This document shows positions 1 through 7,929 of a DNA stretch of 17,967 bases, piece after piece. Every line of letters starts with the position of its first letter. The stretch's first letter is position 1. The DNA is from CALEUX01 sp037439945. Lineage in GTDB: Bacteria > Bacteroidota > Bacteroidia > Bacteroidales > Marinilabiliaceae. The DNA lies in NCBI GenBank assembly GCA_037439945.1, contig JBBIVA010000078.1, positions 1 through 17,967 on the forward strand. Direction: 5' to 3'. The position numbers were made by a program, and so were the translations under genes. The notes under the pieces were generated by a model. The model ran no database searches. It saw only the letters and a list, made by a program, of their open reading frames with translations, and was not told the origin of the DNA.

Positions 1-230
1 TAAATATGGATTGTCAAAACTGTGTGGACAATATCACCAGGAAAATAAGTTTTGAAACAGGAGTAAAAGATTTATATATAAACCTTGAAAAACAGGTGGT
101 AGCTGTAAAATTTCGTTCGGATAAAACAACTAAAAAACATTTAAAAGAAGTTCTTATTAAAATGAAATATATTGTTACCGAAACGGAAAATTCTGAATAT
201 CTGCCAAACAACTGGAAACAAACCCGTTGA
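1..230 (+). CDS. Heavy-metal-associated (HMA) domain protein, 5'-truncated by the window edge
   Basis: The reading frame is open to the left edge and ends in TGA at 228-230. The visible part begins N-M-D-C-Q-N-C, which is the metal-binding loop of HMA domains (family pattern G/N-M-x-C-x-x-C); the two cysteines normally bind Cu(I) or another soft metal. About 60 residues follow with the length and alternation expected of the ferredoxin-like fold, then a short polar tail (SEYLPNNWKQTR). The ATG at 6 lies inside the metal-binding motif and is unlikely to be the true start, because the family normally has a first beta strand before it; the real start is probably upstream of the window. The polar tail points to a stand-alone metallochaperone-like protein, or the last domain of a longer one, rather than the N-terminus of a P-type ATPase. 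The metal and partner cannot be told from the sequence. Confidence 0.75.
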   Translation, partial: NMDCQNCVDNITRKISFETGVKDLYINLEKQVVAVKFRSDKTTKKHLKEVLIKMKYIVTETENSEYLPNNWKQTR

Positions 231-246
231 AGCATTTTGCTTTTTT
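230..246 (+). terminator. Short hairpin plus T-run after the HMA gene
   Basis: AAGCA (230-234), a 3-nt loop and TGCTT (238-242) form a 5-bp stem followed directly by TTTT (243-246). It begins on the last base of the stop codon, as some compact intrinsic terminators do. The stem is short and A/T-rich, so this is only a moderate call. Confidence 0.35.
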
Positions 247-307
247 CCTGGTTTAGCTTAATAACAACCCCCAGGCAAACTGCTGGTAATTAAAATAACA
301 AAAGAAG

Positions 308-348
308 CGGTAAAGCGTTATGGTGAAAATCATATTAACACTTTACCG
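308..348. terminator. Probable bidirectional terminator between convergent genes
   Basis: The arms at 308-320 and 336-348 are complementary over 13 positions with one exception, which is a C.A mismatch on the + strand but a G.U pair on the - strand. The loop is 15 nt. U-rich sequence follows on both sides: + strand GAATTTTTATTT, and - strand CTTCTTTTGTTATTT. It lies 88 nt past the stop of the S46 peptidase (-) and also downstream of the HMA gene (+), so it can serve both. Confidence 0.5.
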
Positions 349-435
349 GAATTTTTATTTAAATGATATGTGAAACCAATTTCAAAATGTTTATTACTGT
401 AAAAACTTATTGTTTAAAAGTACCCTAAATTATAG

Positions 436-2601
436 TCAATTTACTAATGTCATTTCATCTAAAAGGTAACCTGCTCCGGCAAATTTGTCAATTATAAAAA
501 GTACATACCTTATATCCAAGGATATATTTCTGCTTTGCTCAGGATTAAACATTAAGTCGCTCATAACACCTTCCCAAGCCCTGTCGAAATTAATACCAAT
601 CAATTCCCCGCGACCATTAATAACAGGGCTTCCCGAATTACCACCGGTGGTATGGTTATTTGCTATAAAACAAACAGGCACAGTACCATTAACCCCATAC
701 CTCCCATAATCTTTTGCTTTATGTAACTCCTTTAATTTTTCCGGAACCCTGTAATCATAAATATCCGGATTGTCTTTTTCAATAATTCCTTCCAAAGTTG
801 AAAAATATTTAAAATAAATACCGTCAGTCGCTTCATAACCTTGTACCTGTCCATATGAAACCCTTAAAGTTGAATTTGCATCAGGATAAAAAACTTTTTG
901 AGGTTCAAATTGCATCCGGCCAGCCATATAAATTAAATTTAAGCTGTCAATTTTATTCTGTAATACCTGAAAACGAGGGTTGATTTCTTCATAATAAATA
1001 TTTCTAAATGAATTAAACAGGATATAAGCCGGGTCGTTTTCTAACTTCTCCATTGCCCTTGCAGAAGTATCATTTAAAAAAGAATTTGCAGAATTTTCAT
1101 TTGTAAATGCGCTTTTATTAAAATAATGGGTAACAAACCGGTTTATTTCTCCATTGAACTTAGTATCAATATGGGAATAAACAGTTGGTAAAAAACCACC
1201 GGGTACATTACGTTTAAAATGTTCCAACGAAACCTTAGCTATTTCCATATCAATAGGTTTATGGTAATCCTTAAACATTAGTTTAATTTCATTTTTTAAC
1301 CTTGCCTTTTCCTTAGTTATATCTTCTTCATTTAATTTTTCACTATTATACATAACGGCCAATTTTTCAAATGAGCCTGCTAACCGTGCAGATTCGACTC
1401 CTGCCCTGCCAATAAACTCAAGTAAATAATCCCTTACCTTGCGATAAATTGCATACTCGGTATAATAGTTTTCAAAATCAGCCAACAAATTTCCCATTTG
1501 ATTTTTTCTCTCTTCGGATTCGTTGATCCATTCAAGAAACTCTTGTTCATATTGTTGCTTTAATTTTAGAACATTTAATTTATTTAAACCATTTATTTCT
1601 CCTTTCCATCTTTTCCATGAATTGGCCAAAGATGCATTTTTTGATGCATATTTAATCCTTACTGCAGGGTCAGATTCCATAAAAGCGTTCATGGCATTGA
1701 GCTTTGCTGTACGTAATTCAACCAATCCAGGATAAACTGAATTTAAAAGCATTTTAATATGATGTGAAACAACATATTGATTTGTACTGCCAGGATATCC
1801 AAAAACCATCGTAAAATCGCCTTCCTGAACACCTTTTAATGAAACAGGAAAGTGTACCGGCGATTTATAGGGCACATTATCGGGGGAATAGGGAGCTGGT
1901 TTATTATCTTTACCCGCATAAATCCTGAAAAGTGAAAAGTCACCTGTATGCCGTGGCCACATCCAATTATCAGTATCACCTCCAAATTTCCCAATTGCCG
2001 AGGGTGGTGCCCCAACCAAACGTACATCATTAAAAACTTCATTAACAAATAAGAAATATTGATTGCCATAATAGAATGGTTCAACAGAGGCTGAATAGTG
2101 GGTTCCCTGAACGGCTTTCTCAACTGTGTGTTTTATATTTTTATTAATAACTGTTTTCCTTTCGGCAACTGACATATTTGGATTAACGCCGGCTAGAACT
2201 TGTAATGTAACATCCTCCATTCGCTTTAAAAAAGTGACCTTTAATGTTGGATTTACTAATTCATCAGCTGATGACATGGCCCAAAACCCATTTGTAAGAT
2301 AATCATTGTTAATACTGCTATGGCTTTGTATAACCGAATATCCGCAATGATGATTTGTAACCAATAAACCTTTACCTGATATTAACTCACCAGTACACCC
2401 CGAACCGAACATTAAAACTGCATCTTTCATGCTGGCTTTGTTAATGCTGTAAACATCTTGTGCTGATAATTTAAACCCAAGGGACTGCATTTCGCCAATA
2501 TTATATTTTTCCAACAGCACCGGTATCCACATTCCGTCTCGTGCGGTCAAACCATGGGATATAATTGTGATAAGGAGAAGAATTTTAATTTTCCTGAACA
2601 T
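436..2601 (-). CDS. Family S46 dipeptidyl-peptidase, DPP11-like (Asp/Glu-specific)
   Basis: This is a serine exopeptidase that releases dipeptides from peptide N-termini, expected in the periplasm or at the outer surface. From the ATG at 2601 the protein has 721 residues. It starts with a basic, hydrophobic signal peptide (MFRKIKILLLITIISHGLTA). The triad residues appear in the family motifs TNHHCGY (His85), HTGDFS (probable Asp221) and TGGNSGSP (Ser656). Eighteen residues after the serine is Arg674, in FDRAWEG. From memory of the family, Porphyromonas DPP11 has Ser655 and Arg673 in about 720 residues, the arginine selecting P1 Asp/Glu, while DPP7 has Gly there and prefers hydrophobic P1 residues. 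An upstream TTG at 2640 would add 13 residues in front of the signal peptide and is unlikely. The gene stands alone, with a MITE-like element ending about 40 bp upstream of its start. Family assignment is near certain; the acidic specificity is inferred from one residue and overall length. Confidence 0.93.
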   Translation of the reverse strand: MFRKIKILLLITIISHGLTARDGMWIPVLLEKYNIGEMQSLGFKLSAQDVYSINKASMKDAVLMFGSGCTGELISGKGLLVTNHHCGYSVIQSHSSINNDYLTNGFWAMSSADELVNPTLKVTFLKRMEDVTLQVLAGVNPNMSVAERKTVINKNIKHTVEKAVQGTHYSASVEPFYYGNQYFLFVNEVFNDVRLVGAPPSAIGKFGGDTDNWMWPRHTGDFSLFRIYAGKDNKPAPYSPDNVPYKSPVHFPVSLKGVQEGDFTMVFGYPGSTNQYVVSHHIKMLLNSVYPGLVELRTAKLNAMNAFMESDPAVRIKYASKNASLANSWKRWKGEINGLNKLNVLKLKQQYEQEFLEWINESEERKNQMGNLLADFENYYTEYAIYRKVRDYLLEFIGRAGVESARLAGSFEKLAVMYNSEKLNEEDITKEKARLKNEIKLMFKDYHKPIDMEIAKVSLEHFKRNVPGGFLPTVYSHIDTKFNGEINRFVTHYFNKSAFTNENSANSFLNDTSARAMEKLENDPAYILFNSFRNIYYEEINPRFQVLQNKIDSLNLIYMAGRMQFEPQKVFYPDANSTLRVSYGQVQGYEATDGIYFKYFSTLEGIIEKDNPDIYDYRVPEKLKELHKAKDYGRYGVNGTVPVCFIANNHTTGGNSGSPVINGRGELIGINFDRAWEGVMSDLMFNPEQSRNISLDIRYVLFIIDKFAGAGYLLDEMTLVN

Positions 2602-2641
2602 TGCCTGTTTATTTTCGGTTAATAATAATTGAGTAATCAAT

Positions 2642-2781
2642 ATTCAATGTCGTTTAGTTAAGAAAATTCATTGCTGCTCATTTTACCCCCCAACCCCCTG
2701 AAGGGGGAATTTCCAGGGCATCTTGTAAAGTCCCCTTTAGGGGATTTAGAAGTAAAAGAGCTTAACTAAACGACATTGAAT
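2642..2781. mobile_element. MITE-like element with perfect 21-bp terminal inverted repeats
   Basis: Bases 2642-2662 and 2761-2781 are exact reverse complements over 21 bp, enclosing 98 bp with no coding capacity. Inside are two smaller G/C-rich hairpins: CCCCCT-ga-AGGGGG at 2694-2707 and TCCCCT-tt-AGGGGA at 2731-2744. The G/C-rich core contrasts with the AT-rich surroundings. The layout is that of a miniature inverted-repeat transposable element or a repeat spread by a transposase encoded elsewhere. No convincing target-site duplication was found: TCAA occurs at 2637-2640 and 2781-2784, but not in register with the repeat ends. It sits in the 286-bp gap between maf and the S46 peptidase, so it may affect the peptidase promoter or act as a transcription barrier after maf. 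Confidence 0.7.
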
Positions 2782-2887
2782 CAACAATTCTTATTTGCCT
2801 TTTTAAGCATTAAAACACATTGACAGCATAATACTAACAAATAAATGAAATAAAATAATTACCCTATATATCAATTTATTGTGTTTA

Positions 2888-3472
2888 CTAAAACTTTCTA
2901 AGTTCATCAAATAAGGTATCAACAGGTAAACCTACTACATTAAAATAAGACCCATCAATCCGGTCAACGCCAGTAAGGCCTATCCATTCCTGAATCCCAT
3001 AAGCTCCGGCCTTATCAAAAGGTTTGTATTTGTCAACGTAATACTCTATCTGCTCTGCCGATAATACTTTAAACGAAACATGAGTAACAGCAGAAAAGGT
3101 TACTTCTTTATCAAAACTTTTCAAAACAACACCCGTTATAACCTGATGTATATTACCAGATAACAACCATAACATTTGACAGGCATCATCACGGTCAGCC
3201 GGCTTACCAAGAACAGTTTCGCCCAATGCAACAATTGTATCGGCAGTAATAACAATCTGGCCTTGAAGCCCCCAGTATTTATGCCATGCTTTTTGCTTTT
3301 GGCGGGCCAAATATAATGCAATATCCGTAACAGGCAGATTTTCGGGGTAGTTTTCTGGCCCGCTGTTCCCTGACTCAACCGAAAAGGGAATTCCTGTCAT
3401 GAAAAATAATTCCTGTCTTCGGGGGGATTGTGATGCCAAAACAATCCTGTATTTCTTTATATTTTCAAACAT
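2888..3472 (-). CDS. maf: Maf-family nucleoside triphosphate pyrophosphatase
   Basis: This cytoplasmic house-cleaning enzyme hydrolyses non-canonical or excess nucleoside triphosphates to monophosphate and pyrophosphate. The 194-residue product has the normal family length. Signature motifs are visible: VLASQSPRRQELF near residues 11-23 (the S-x-R-R nucleotide-binding loop), TADTIVAL near the middle with the catalytic Asp, DKAGAYGIQEW (the K-A-G-x-Y-x-I-Q motif) and a GLPVDTL end. The D-K-A-G-A-Y-G-I-Q form resembles the YhdE (dTTP/UTP) subgroup rather than YceF, but the substrate is inferred. It is the last gene of a four-gene operon, starting 41 nt after the stop of the prenyltransferase gene. 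Confidence 0.93.
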   Translation of the reverse strand: MFENIKKYRIVLASQSPRRQELFFMTGIPFSVESGNSGPENYPENLPVTDIALYLARQKQKAWHKYWGLQGQIVITADTIVALGETVLGKPADRDDACQMLWLLSGNIHQVITGVVLKSFDKEVTFSAVTHVSFKVLSAEQIEYYVDKYKPFDKAGAYGIQEWIGLTGVDRIDGSYFNVVGLPVDTLFDELRKF

Positions 3473-3513
3473 TTTAAATACTTGACTGATTTTTAATTAG
3501 TGTGGAGGTACAA

Positions 3514-4458
3514 TTACACAAAGAAACTTCTTGCTATCAAAATATACAGAATTCCTAAAAGCATAATTAATTTACTTAAATGCGATGCCCTTCTGTATTG
3601 GTGGGGTTCTCTGGCTTTATAAATTAACCATATCAGGGCTAAATAAGGTAATGTTAGAAAAAAGCTGAAGTAAATTAGTGTTATTTGGCTATTTAGCAGT
3701 TGCGGAACTACTATATAAACTATCCATAATGCCACTACCGAAGCCAATGATAACAACATAACTACTGTACGGGTATAATCCATACCTAGTTCCAAAGGAA
3801 GAGTATGGCATCCAGCTTCTTTATCGCCTTTAACATCTTCCAAATCCTTAATTAATTCCCTTCCCAGGTTGCTTATAAATGCAAAAAAGGCAAAACCGGT
3901 GGTCCAAAACCAGGCCATAGAGCATGCCTCGGTTTCAAGAATATTTTGACCATATAACTTTTCCAAAGCAGCAAATTCGAGAGATACAACAAAGTATGGT
4001 ACAAGTGCGGTTAGCAAGGAAATTGCTAAATTCCCAATTAACACCTGCTTTTTTAGAGTTGTTGAATAGTACCACAATAGGCCCGGAATAAAAAGAAACA
4101 TTAGAGCGTAACTCTCCTTGCGATATATGTAAGCCAGAAAAAAACCTGCAAATACACCAATAAATGTAAAAAGTACGTGTAACAATAGAACTTTGCGCCT
4201 GGGATAAACCTGCCCCACAACCACTTTTTCAGGTCTGTTAATGCGGTCAGATTTAACATCAAAATAATCATTTATGACATATCCTGATGCGGCCAAGAGT
4301 ACAGTTGTAATTACCAATACCAAAAACCTGAGATCAGATAATGCCGGATTAATATCATAATAACTAAGCAACGGTAATAATAATCCATATCTTAAAAGAT
4401 ATTGGAGCAAGGCAATCACAACCAGATTTTTAAATCTTATTAACCGCAAAAATGCCAT
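3514..4458 (-). CDS. UbiA-family membrane prenyltransferase
   Basis: This integral membrane protein of 314 residues has about eight to nine hydrophobic segments. Both aspartate-rich motifs that bind Mg-pyrophosphate in UbiA enzymes are intact: N63-D-Y-F-D67-V-K-S-D71 (followed by RINRPEK) and D205-L-E-D208-V-K-G-D212. The family moves a polyprenyl group from its diphosphate onto an acceptor. Bacteroidota homologues are often annotated as geranylgeranylglycerol-phosphate geranylgeranyltransferase because of resemblance to the archaeal ether-lipid enzyme; a quinone-pathway role such as MenA is an alternative, though the operon has no quinone genes. I leave the acceptor undecided. It lies 40 nt after the HAD phosphatase gene and 41 nt before maf, clearly in one transcription unit. 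The C-terminus ends in a hydrophobic segment. Confidence 0.9.
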   Translation of the reverse strand: MAFLRLIRFKNLVVIALLQYLLRYGLLLPLLSYYDINPALSDLRFLVLVITTVLLAASGYVINDYFDVKSDRINRPEKVVVGQVYPRRKVLLLHVLFTFIGVFAGFFLAYIYRKESYALMFLFIPGLLWYYSTTLKKQVLIGNLAISLLTALVPYFVVSLEFAALEKLYGQNILETEACSMAWFWTTGFAFFAFISNLGRELIKDLEDVKGDKEAGCHTLPLELGMDYTRTVVMLLSLASVVALWIVYIVVPQLLNSQITLIYFSFFLTLPYLALIWLIYKAREPHQYRRASHLSKLIMLLGILYILIARSFFV

Positions 4459-4498
4459 ATTATTAAATATTAATTTTTAACTGATTTAATAAACCGGT

Positions 4499-5020
4499 TT
4501 ACCAGGTATTGTCGCTACCCCATTTACCATGCGCTCTGAGTACCTGTTCAATAACATCGCGTCCACATCCTTCACCCCCACGTTTATGGCTTATGTATTT
4601 ACACAACCCTTTTATCTCCTCAACTGCATCAGAAGGGCATGTAGGCACCCCTACCCTTTTCATAACATCAAAGTCGGGCATGTCATCTCCCATATACAAA
4701 ATATTATCGGGATTAATATCATTTTTGGCAATCCAATGGTTCAGATCAACCATTTTATTAGTTGAACCCATATAAATATCCTGAACCCCAAGCATTTGAT
4801 AACGTTTTTGTACAGACTGTGTATTTGCACCGGTAATTATTGCCACCGGATAGCCGAGTTTTACAGCTTTTTGTAAGGCAAATCCATCTTTAATATTAGC
4901 CGTTCGCATTGGTTCACCTGATGGGTGCATTGGAATTGTATCGATACTAAGAACTCCATCAATATCAAAGGCAAATGCCTTAACTTTCATTAAATCTTCC
5001 TTAAAATTGCTCATAAACAT
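4499..5020 (-). CDS. HAD-superfamily phosphatase, KdsC-like (KDO-8-phosphate phosphatase family)
   Basis: The 173-residue single-domain enzyme shows the HAD subfamily C0 motifs in order: FDIDGVL (motif I, nucleophile and acid/base Asp), IITGAN (motif II), a lysine in GSTNK (motif III), and GDDMPDFDVM (motif IV). It also has the KdsC-type tail RGGEGCGRDVIEQVL, which contributes to the active site of the neighbouring subunit in the tetramer. Members remove phosphate from KDO-8-phosphate or related C8/C9 sugar acids used for lipopolysaccharide. KDN-9-phosphate phosphatase is a known Bacteroides relative, so the substrate is not settled. The start could be ATG 5020 or ATG 5014; the second gives MSNFKEDL, the more typical family beginning. 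It is the second gene of the operon, 56 nt after the DUF2520 gene. No kdsA, kdsB or kdsD is in this window. Confidence 0.88.
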   Translation of the reverse strand: MFMSNFKEDLMKVKAFAFDIDGVLSIDTIPMHPSGEPMRTANIKDGFALQKAVKLGYPVAIITGANTQSVQKRYQMLGVQDIYMGSTNKMVDLNHWIAKNDINPDNILYMGDDMPDFDVMKRVGVPTCPSDAVEEIKGLCKYISHKRGGEGCGRDVIEQVLRAHGKWGSDNTW

Positions 5021-5076
5021 TTGCTTTGACGCGAAATTACTTAATTTTTAATATAAAACCAGTTTAATATTTAACA

Positions 5077-5862
5077 TTAAATGAAGAATGGTGATCCCGG
5101 ATAATAAGTATTCACAATGCTTTTTGAAACAGTGCTATATATTTCTTTTATTAGTTTGGAATCATGTAAATCTTCAAGATGCTTCCCAATTATCTCAAAG
5201 TCTTTTCTTTTTGCCGGTCCGGTTTGCGCATCAATTGGGTTCATTGATATTGCTTTTTGAGCAGTTTCAGTTATAAGTGGTTTTAATATATTAAAGTCCA
5301 ATCCTGATTTCTCAAGTATTTGCTGTGAAATTGAATACATATGATTGGCAAAATTTGAACTAAAAACAGCAGCAATATGCAATAATGCACGCTTTTCACT
5401 ATCTACTGGGTGAACTTCGCCGGTTATTGATGAAGCAAGATTATTTAATTCATTGCAGACTACCTTATTATTTCCTTCAATGAGTATTGGAACCTTTGTA
5501 AACTCAATACTTCGGTCCTTGGTTAATGTTTGAAAAGGGTACAATACACCATGTGATGAAAATTTTTCTAATACCGATAAGGGAATACTGCCTGCGGTGT
5601 GTACAACAATACCTTTAACATCGGGTAAATCATCGGCAATAAGTGTGATTTTGGCATCTGAAACTGCAATAATGTAATATGCTGCCTTTGTATGGATCAT
5701 TTCGATTTCAGAAATAGCCTCGGCATTAACCAAATCGGCCAGGCACTTTGCATTTGCCATATCCCTGCTAAATACCTGTTTAATAAAATACCCGGCATTT
5801 TTTAAAGCAAGAGCAAGATGTGTTCCTACATTTCCGGCCCCTATAATTATCACGTCTTTCAT
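5077..5862 (-). CDS. Rossmann-like / DUF2520 NAD(P)-binding protein
   Basis: The 261-residue cytoplasmic protein starts with a dinucleotide-binding beta-alpha-beta unit, VIIIGAGNVGTHLALAL (GxGxxG at residues 8-13), as in the F420-dependent NADP oxidoreductase / ProC-like fold. The C-terminal helical part has the conserved features of DUF2520: HTAGS, LYPFQTLTK, a His-Ile-Ala-Ala-Val-Phe segment followed by NFANHM, and TGPAKRKD. The family is widespread in Bacteroidota and Firmicutes and is thought to be a reductase or dehydrogenase, but I know of no established substrate. It is the first gene of the operon with the KdsC-like phosphatase, UbiA enzyme and Maf. The 174-bp upstream region contains a near-match -7 box on the - strand (TATATTTC, bases 5904-5911). 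Homology is confident; function is unknown. Confidence 0.85.
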   Translation of the reverse strand: MKDVIIIGAGNVGTHLALALKNAGYFIKQVFSRDMANAKCLADLVNAEAISEIEMIHTKAAYYIIAVSDAKITLIADDLPDVKGIVVHTAGSIPLSVLEKFSSHGVLYPFQTLTKDRSIEFTKVPILIEGNNKVVCNELNNLASSITGEVHPVDSEKRALLHIAAVFSSNFANHMYSISQQILEKSGLDFNILKPLITETAQKAISMNPIDAQTGPAKRKDFEIIGKHLEDLHDSKLIKEIYSTVSKSIVNTYYPGSPFFI

Positions 5863-6036
5863 TTATGAATCGTTTGGTTACAATTTTCAGTGAACAGTTA
5901 ATGGAAATATATTAATGTATATAATTACTAATTAATACATTTACCAATAACAACTATTATTTACTACCCTTTTACTAATAGTTTTTATTTAGGGGAATTT
6001 CGCAAAATAATTTTAAATAAAAAAAAACAGTGCATA

Positions 6037-7278
6037 CTATCTCTTTCTTAAATCAGTATTTCTTAAATCAGTATTTCTTAAATCAATATCGGTTTGTAAA
6101 ATCCATTTACCCTTTTCAAATTTTAATCCGTTATATGAAAAATCAGGTCCATAATTTCTGAAATCACCTTTAAAATTATCATTTACAGGTGCAAGGTTAT
6201 CCATAATGATCATTTTCTTGTCTTCATTATATTTCAGCATCATGGTAGCACTGTTGCTATACTCAAAAATTAACCTTCGTTTGCTGCGATTATCTTCATA
6301 AAACAGGTTATGTCCAAATTTTGGATTTGGATTATTACCTCCTGCCAATACAAGCACATCAACAATTTTTATTTGAGAGAACGCATCATTACCGTTATAT
6401 CCTATTAAAGTGTAATAAATATCCCCTTTATATTTTGTCTCAACTATATCATAATATATACAACCATACCATTTTGATGTAGAAAGTGTTGCATTTTCAG
6501 GTGAGCGGATATTTTTATAATTATCAACAAGTTCATAAGTTCGAATTCCCGATTGTGTTTTTACGGCTATTCCACCAAAAAACTGATTATCACCATCGTT
6601 AAATTCAACATTCCATGTACAGATTTTTACACGTTCATCTTTTGAAATAATGGTAGATAATTCTTCAAAATTTTCAAATTTTCCGGTAAAATCATTATTT
6701 GACGCCAATAATTGCTGAAGTCTTAACCAAATAGAACGGCTTAGCTCCACTTTATCAGCATCATTTCGCGACGTTGCAAGATTTGAAAACAATATTTTAA
6801 GTTCAAGATCCTCAATGAATAATACTTGTTTAGTACCTAAACCAATATAAAGGTTGTAACGGTTACCTTTTCTTTTTACATCCACAACAGGTTTATTAAC
6901 ACTTATTAAACCAGTTCCTAAATTCTTTACAAAATATATTGCTTTTGCATCTTGTGTTTTATCAATAACTACATTTATCAACCTGTTTTCCTGATTCTTG
7001 TAAACCATTACTGCCGAAAAAACTACATAAAGGGAGTCGGGGGAGTAAGCATAATTCCAGTTAGCAGGCAACATTTCAAATGCTTTTGCAGGTTCAAATT
7101 TTATTAAAGTCTCGTTTGCCAGTTTTATGAAATCGGGAAACCTGTAGTTTTTCTCATTATCATCCATATTAATAAATCCTTCCCAATAGCTAACAAAATC
7201 GCGGTTTACTGCCTGCGAACTGGTATCGTTAACAATTACAGAAATTAATATGGAAAATAATATAAACCTTATTTTCAT
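6037..7278 (-). CDS. Secreted/periplasmic protein of unknown function
   Basis: The 413-residue product begins with a signal peptide (MKIRFILFSILISVIV, probable cleavage near SSQA|VN at residue 23-24), so it is probably exported. I do not recognise a characterised domain. The rest is rich in beta-prone, aromatic stretches (for example CTWNVEFNDGDNQFFGGIAV, then YGCIYYDIVE and YYTLIGYNG), with a conserved-looking C-terminal block GPDFSYNGLKFEKGKW. From memory, this end resembles conserved hypothetical proteins of Bacteroidota, but I cannot confirm this. There is no cysteine directly after the signal peptide, so a lipoprotein is unlikely, and no type IX sorting domain is evident. The last residues are a repeat, DLRNT DLRNT DLRKR, encoded by a 15-bp tandem repeat. 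It is the only gene on its transcript as far as can be seen, 174 bp upstream of the DUF2520 operon. Confidence 0.8.
   Translation of the reverse strand: MKIRFILFSILISVIVNDTSSQAVNRDFVSYWEGFINMDDNEKNYRFPDFIKLANETLIKFEPAKAFEMLPANWNYAYSPDSLYVVFSAVMVYKNQENRLINVVIDKTQDAKAIYFVKNLGTGLISVNKPVVDVKRKGNRYNLYIGLGTKQVLFIEDLELKILFSNLATSRNDADKVELSRSIWLRLQQLLASNNDFTGKFENFEELSTIISKDERVKICTWNVEFNDGDNQFFGGIAVKTQSGIRTYELVDNYKNIRSPENATLSTSKWYGCIYYDIVETKYKGDIYYTLIGYNGNDAFSQIKIVDVLVLAGGNNPNPKFGHNLFYEDNRSKRRLIFEYSNSATMMLKYNEDKKMIIMDNLAPVNDNFKGDFRNYGPDFSYNGLKFEKGKWILQTDIDLRNTDLRNTDLRKR
6044..6088. repeat. Three tandem 15-bp units at the 3' end of the secreted-protein gene
   Basis: The unit TTTCTTAAATCAGTA occurs at 6044-6058 and 6059-6073 exactly, and at 6074-6088 with one change (AATA for AGTA). 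Read on the - strand it encodes Asp-Leu-Arg-Asn-Thr twice and then Asp-Leu-Arg-Lys-Arg up to the stop. Since 15 bp is a multiple of three, copy-number change would lengthen or shorten the tail without a frameshift. Confidence 0.9.
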
Positions 7279-7929
7279 GTGTTTATAATTTGATTTTAAA
7301 TTGTCACAACTTGTCCCGATTTATTGGGATGCAATACACCATAAATAATCATTGCGGTTTGAATGCAATTTATTGCTTATGGCTATTTCATGTGCTAAAT
7401 TTTTTTTCACGATTAGACCTATTATCCTGATTAGTAATACTGAACAAACTTTCACAATTGCATAACTAATCTGCTCCATTTTTTATGATTAATTTTAATT
7501 TAATTTTTTTACAGTTTCAATTGTTTATTTATGGTTTAACCCAATTAATTTCGTTTTAATTTGTAAATAATTTAGTTTACGGCTAAATATCCCAATGCAT
7601 TTATTGAGCGTTTAACTCTATATTTCAGGCAATTTCATTGTAGTAAAGCGGAAACTGCATTTTTTATCCATATTTGGTTTCAACAAACTTTTTCTTTTTT
7701 AAGCCTCACAAAAAACGCTACTATCATTTTTAGCAATACATTATTGCAGGTTTTGTTAAACCATTTTATTCAGTAAAAAAACCCAGAATTGGTCATGCAA
7801 TTTAATCAAGGCTATTTGATAAATAAACAAATAAATTCAATAAACCAATATTAAAAATGCCAATTTAATATTTTATTTTTTTTAAACATCATTCTAAAAT
7901 TTTTGTTATTATTTACTATTACATATATA
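7279..7929. other. AT-rich intergenic region, no gene seen
   Basis: About 650 bp with no open reading frame of note on either strand. It must hold the promoter of the leftward secreted-protein gene. A short dyad, TCCCGAT-tt-ATTGGGA at 7314-7329 (one G.U pair), follows a 12-nt string ACAACTTGTCCC (7306-7317) that recurs at 17797-17808, also next to a TCCC...GGGA dyad; both may be relics of one dispersed repeat. Weak hairpins occur at GGTTT-tgtt-AAACC and GCAATA-cat-TATTGC (about 7732-7765). Nothing resembles a tRNA, riboswitch or known small RNA. Confidence 0.5.

Noticed and set aside
14..235. Open frame on the - strand opposite the HMA gene
   Set aside because: It is the antisense shadow of the HMA-domain frame and shows no family motif.
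2602..2640. Longer S46 peptidase start at TTG 2640
   Set aside because: It would add 13 residues before a complete signal peptide; the ATG at 2601 also brings the residue numbering into line with known DPP11.
6044..6088. CRISPR-like array
   Set aside because: The units are head-to-tail without spacers and lie inside a coding frame.
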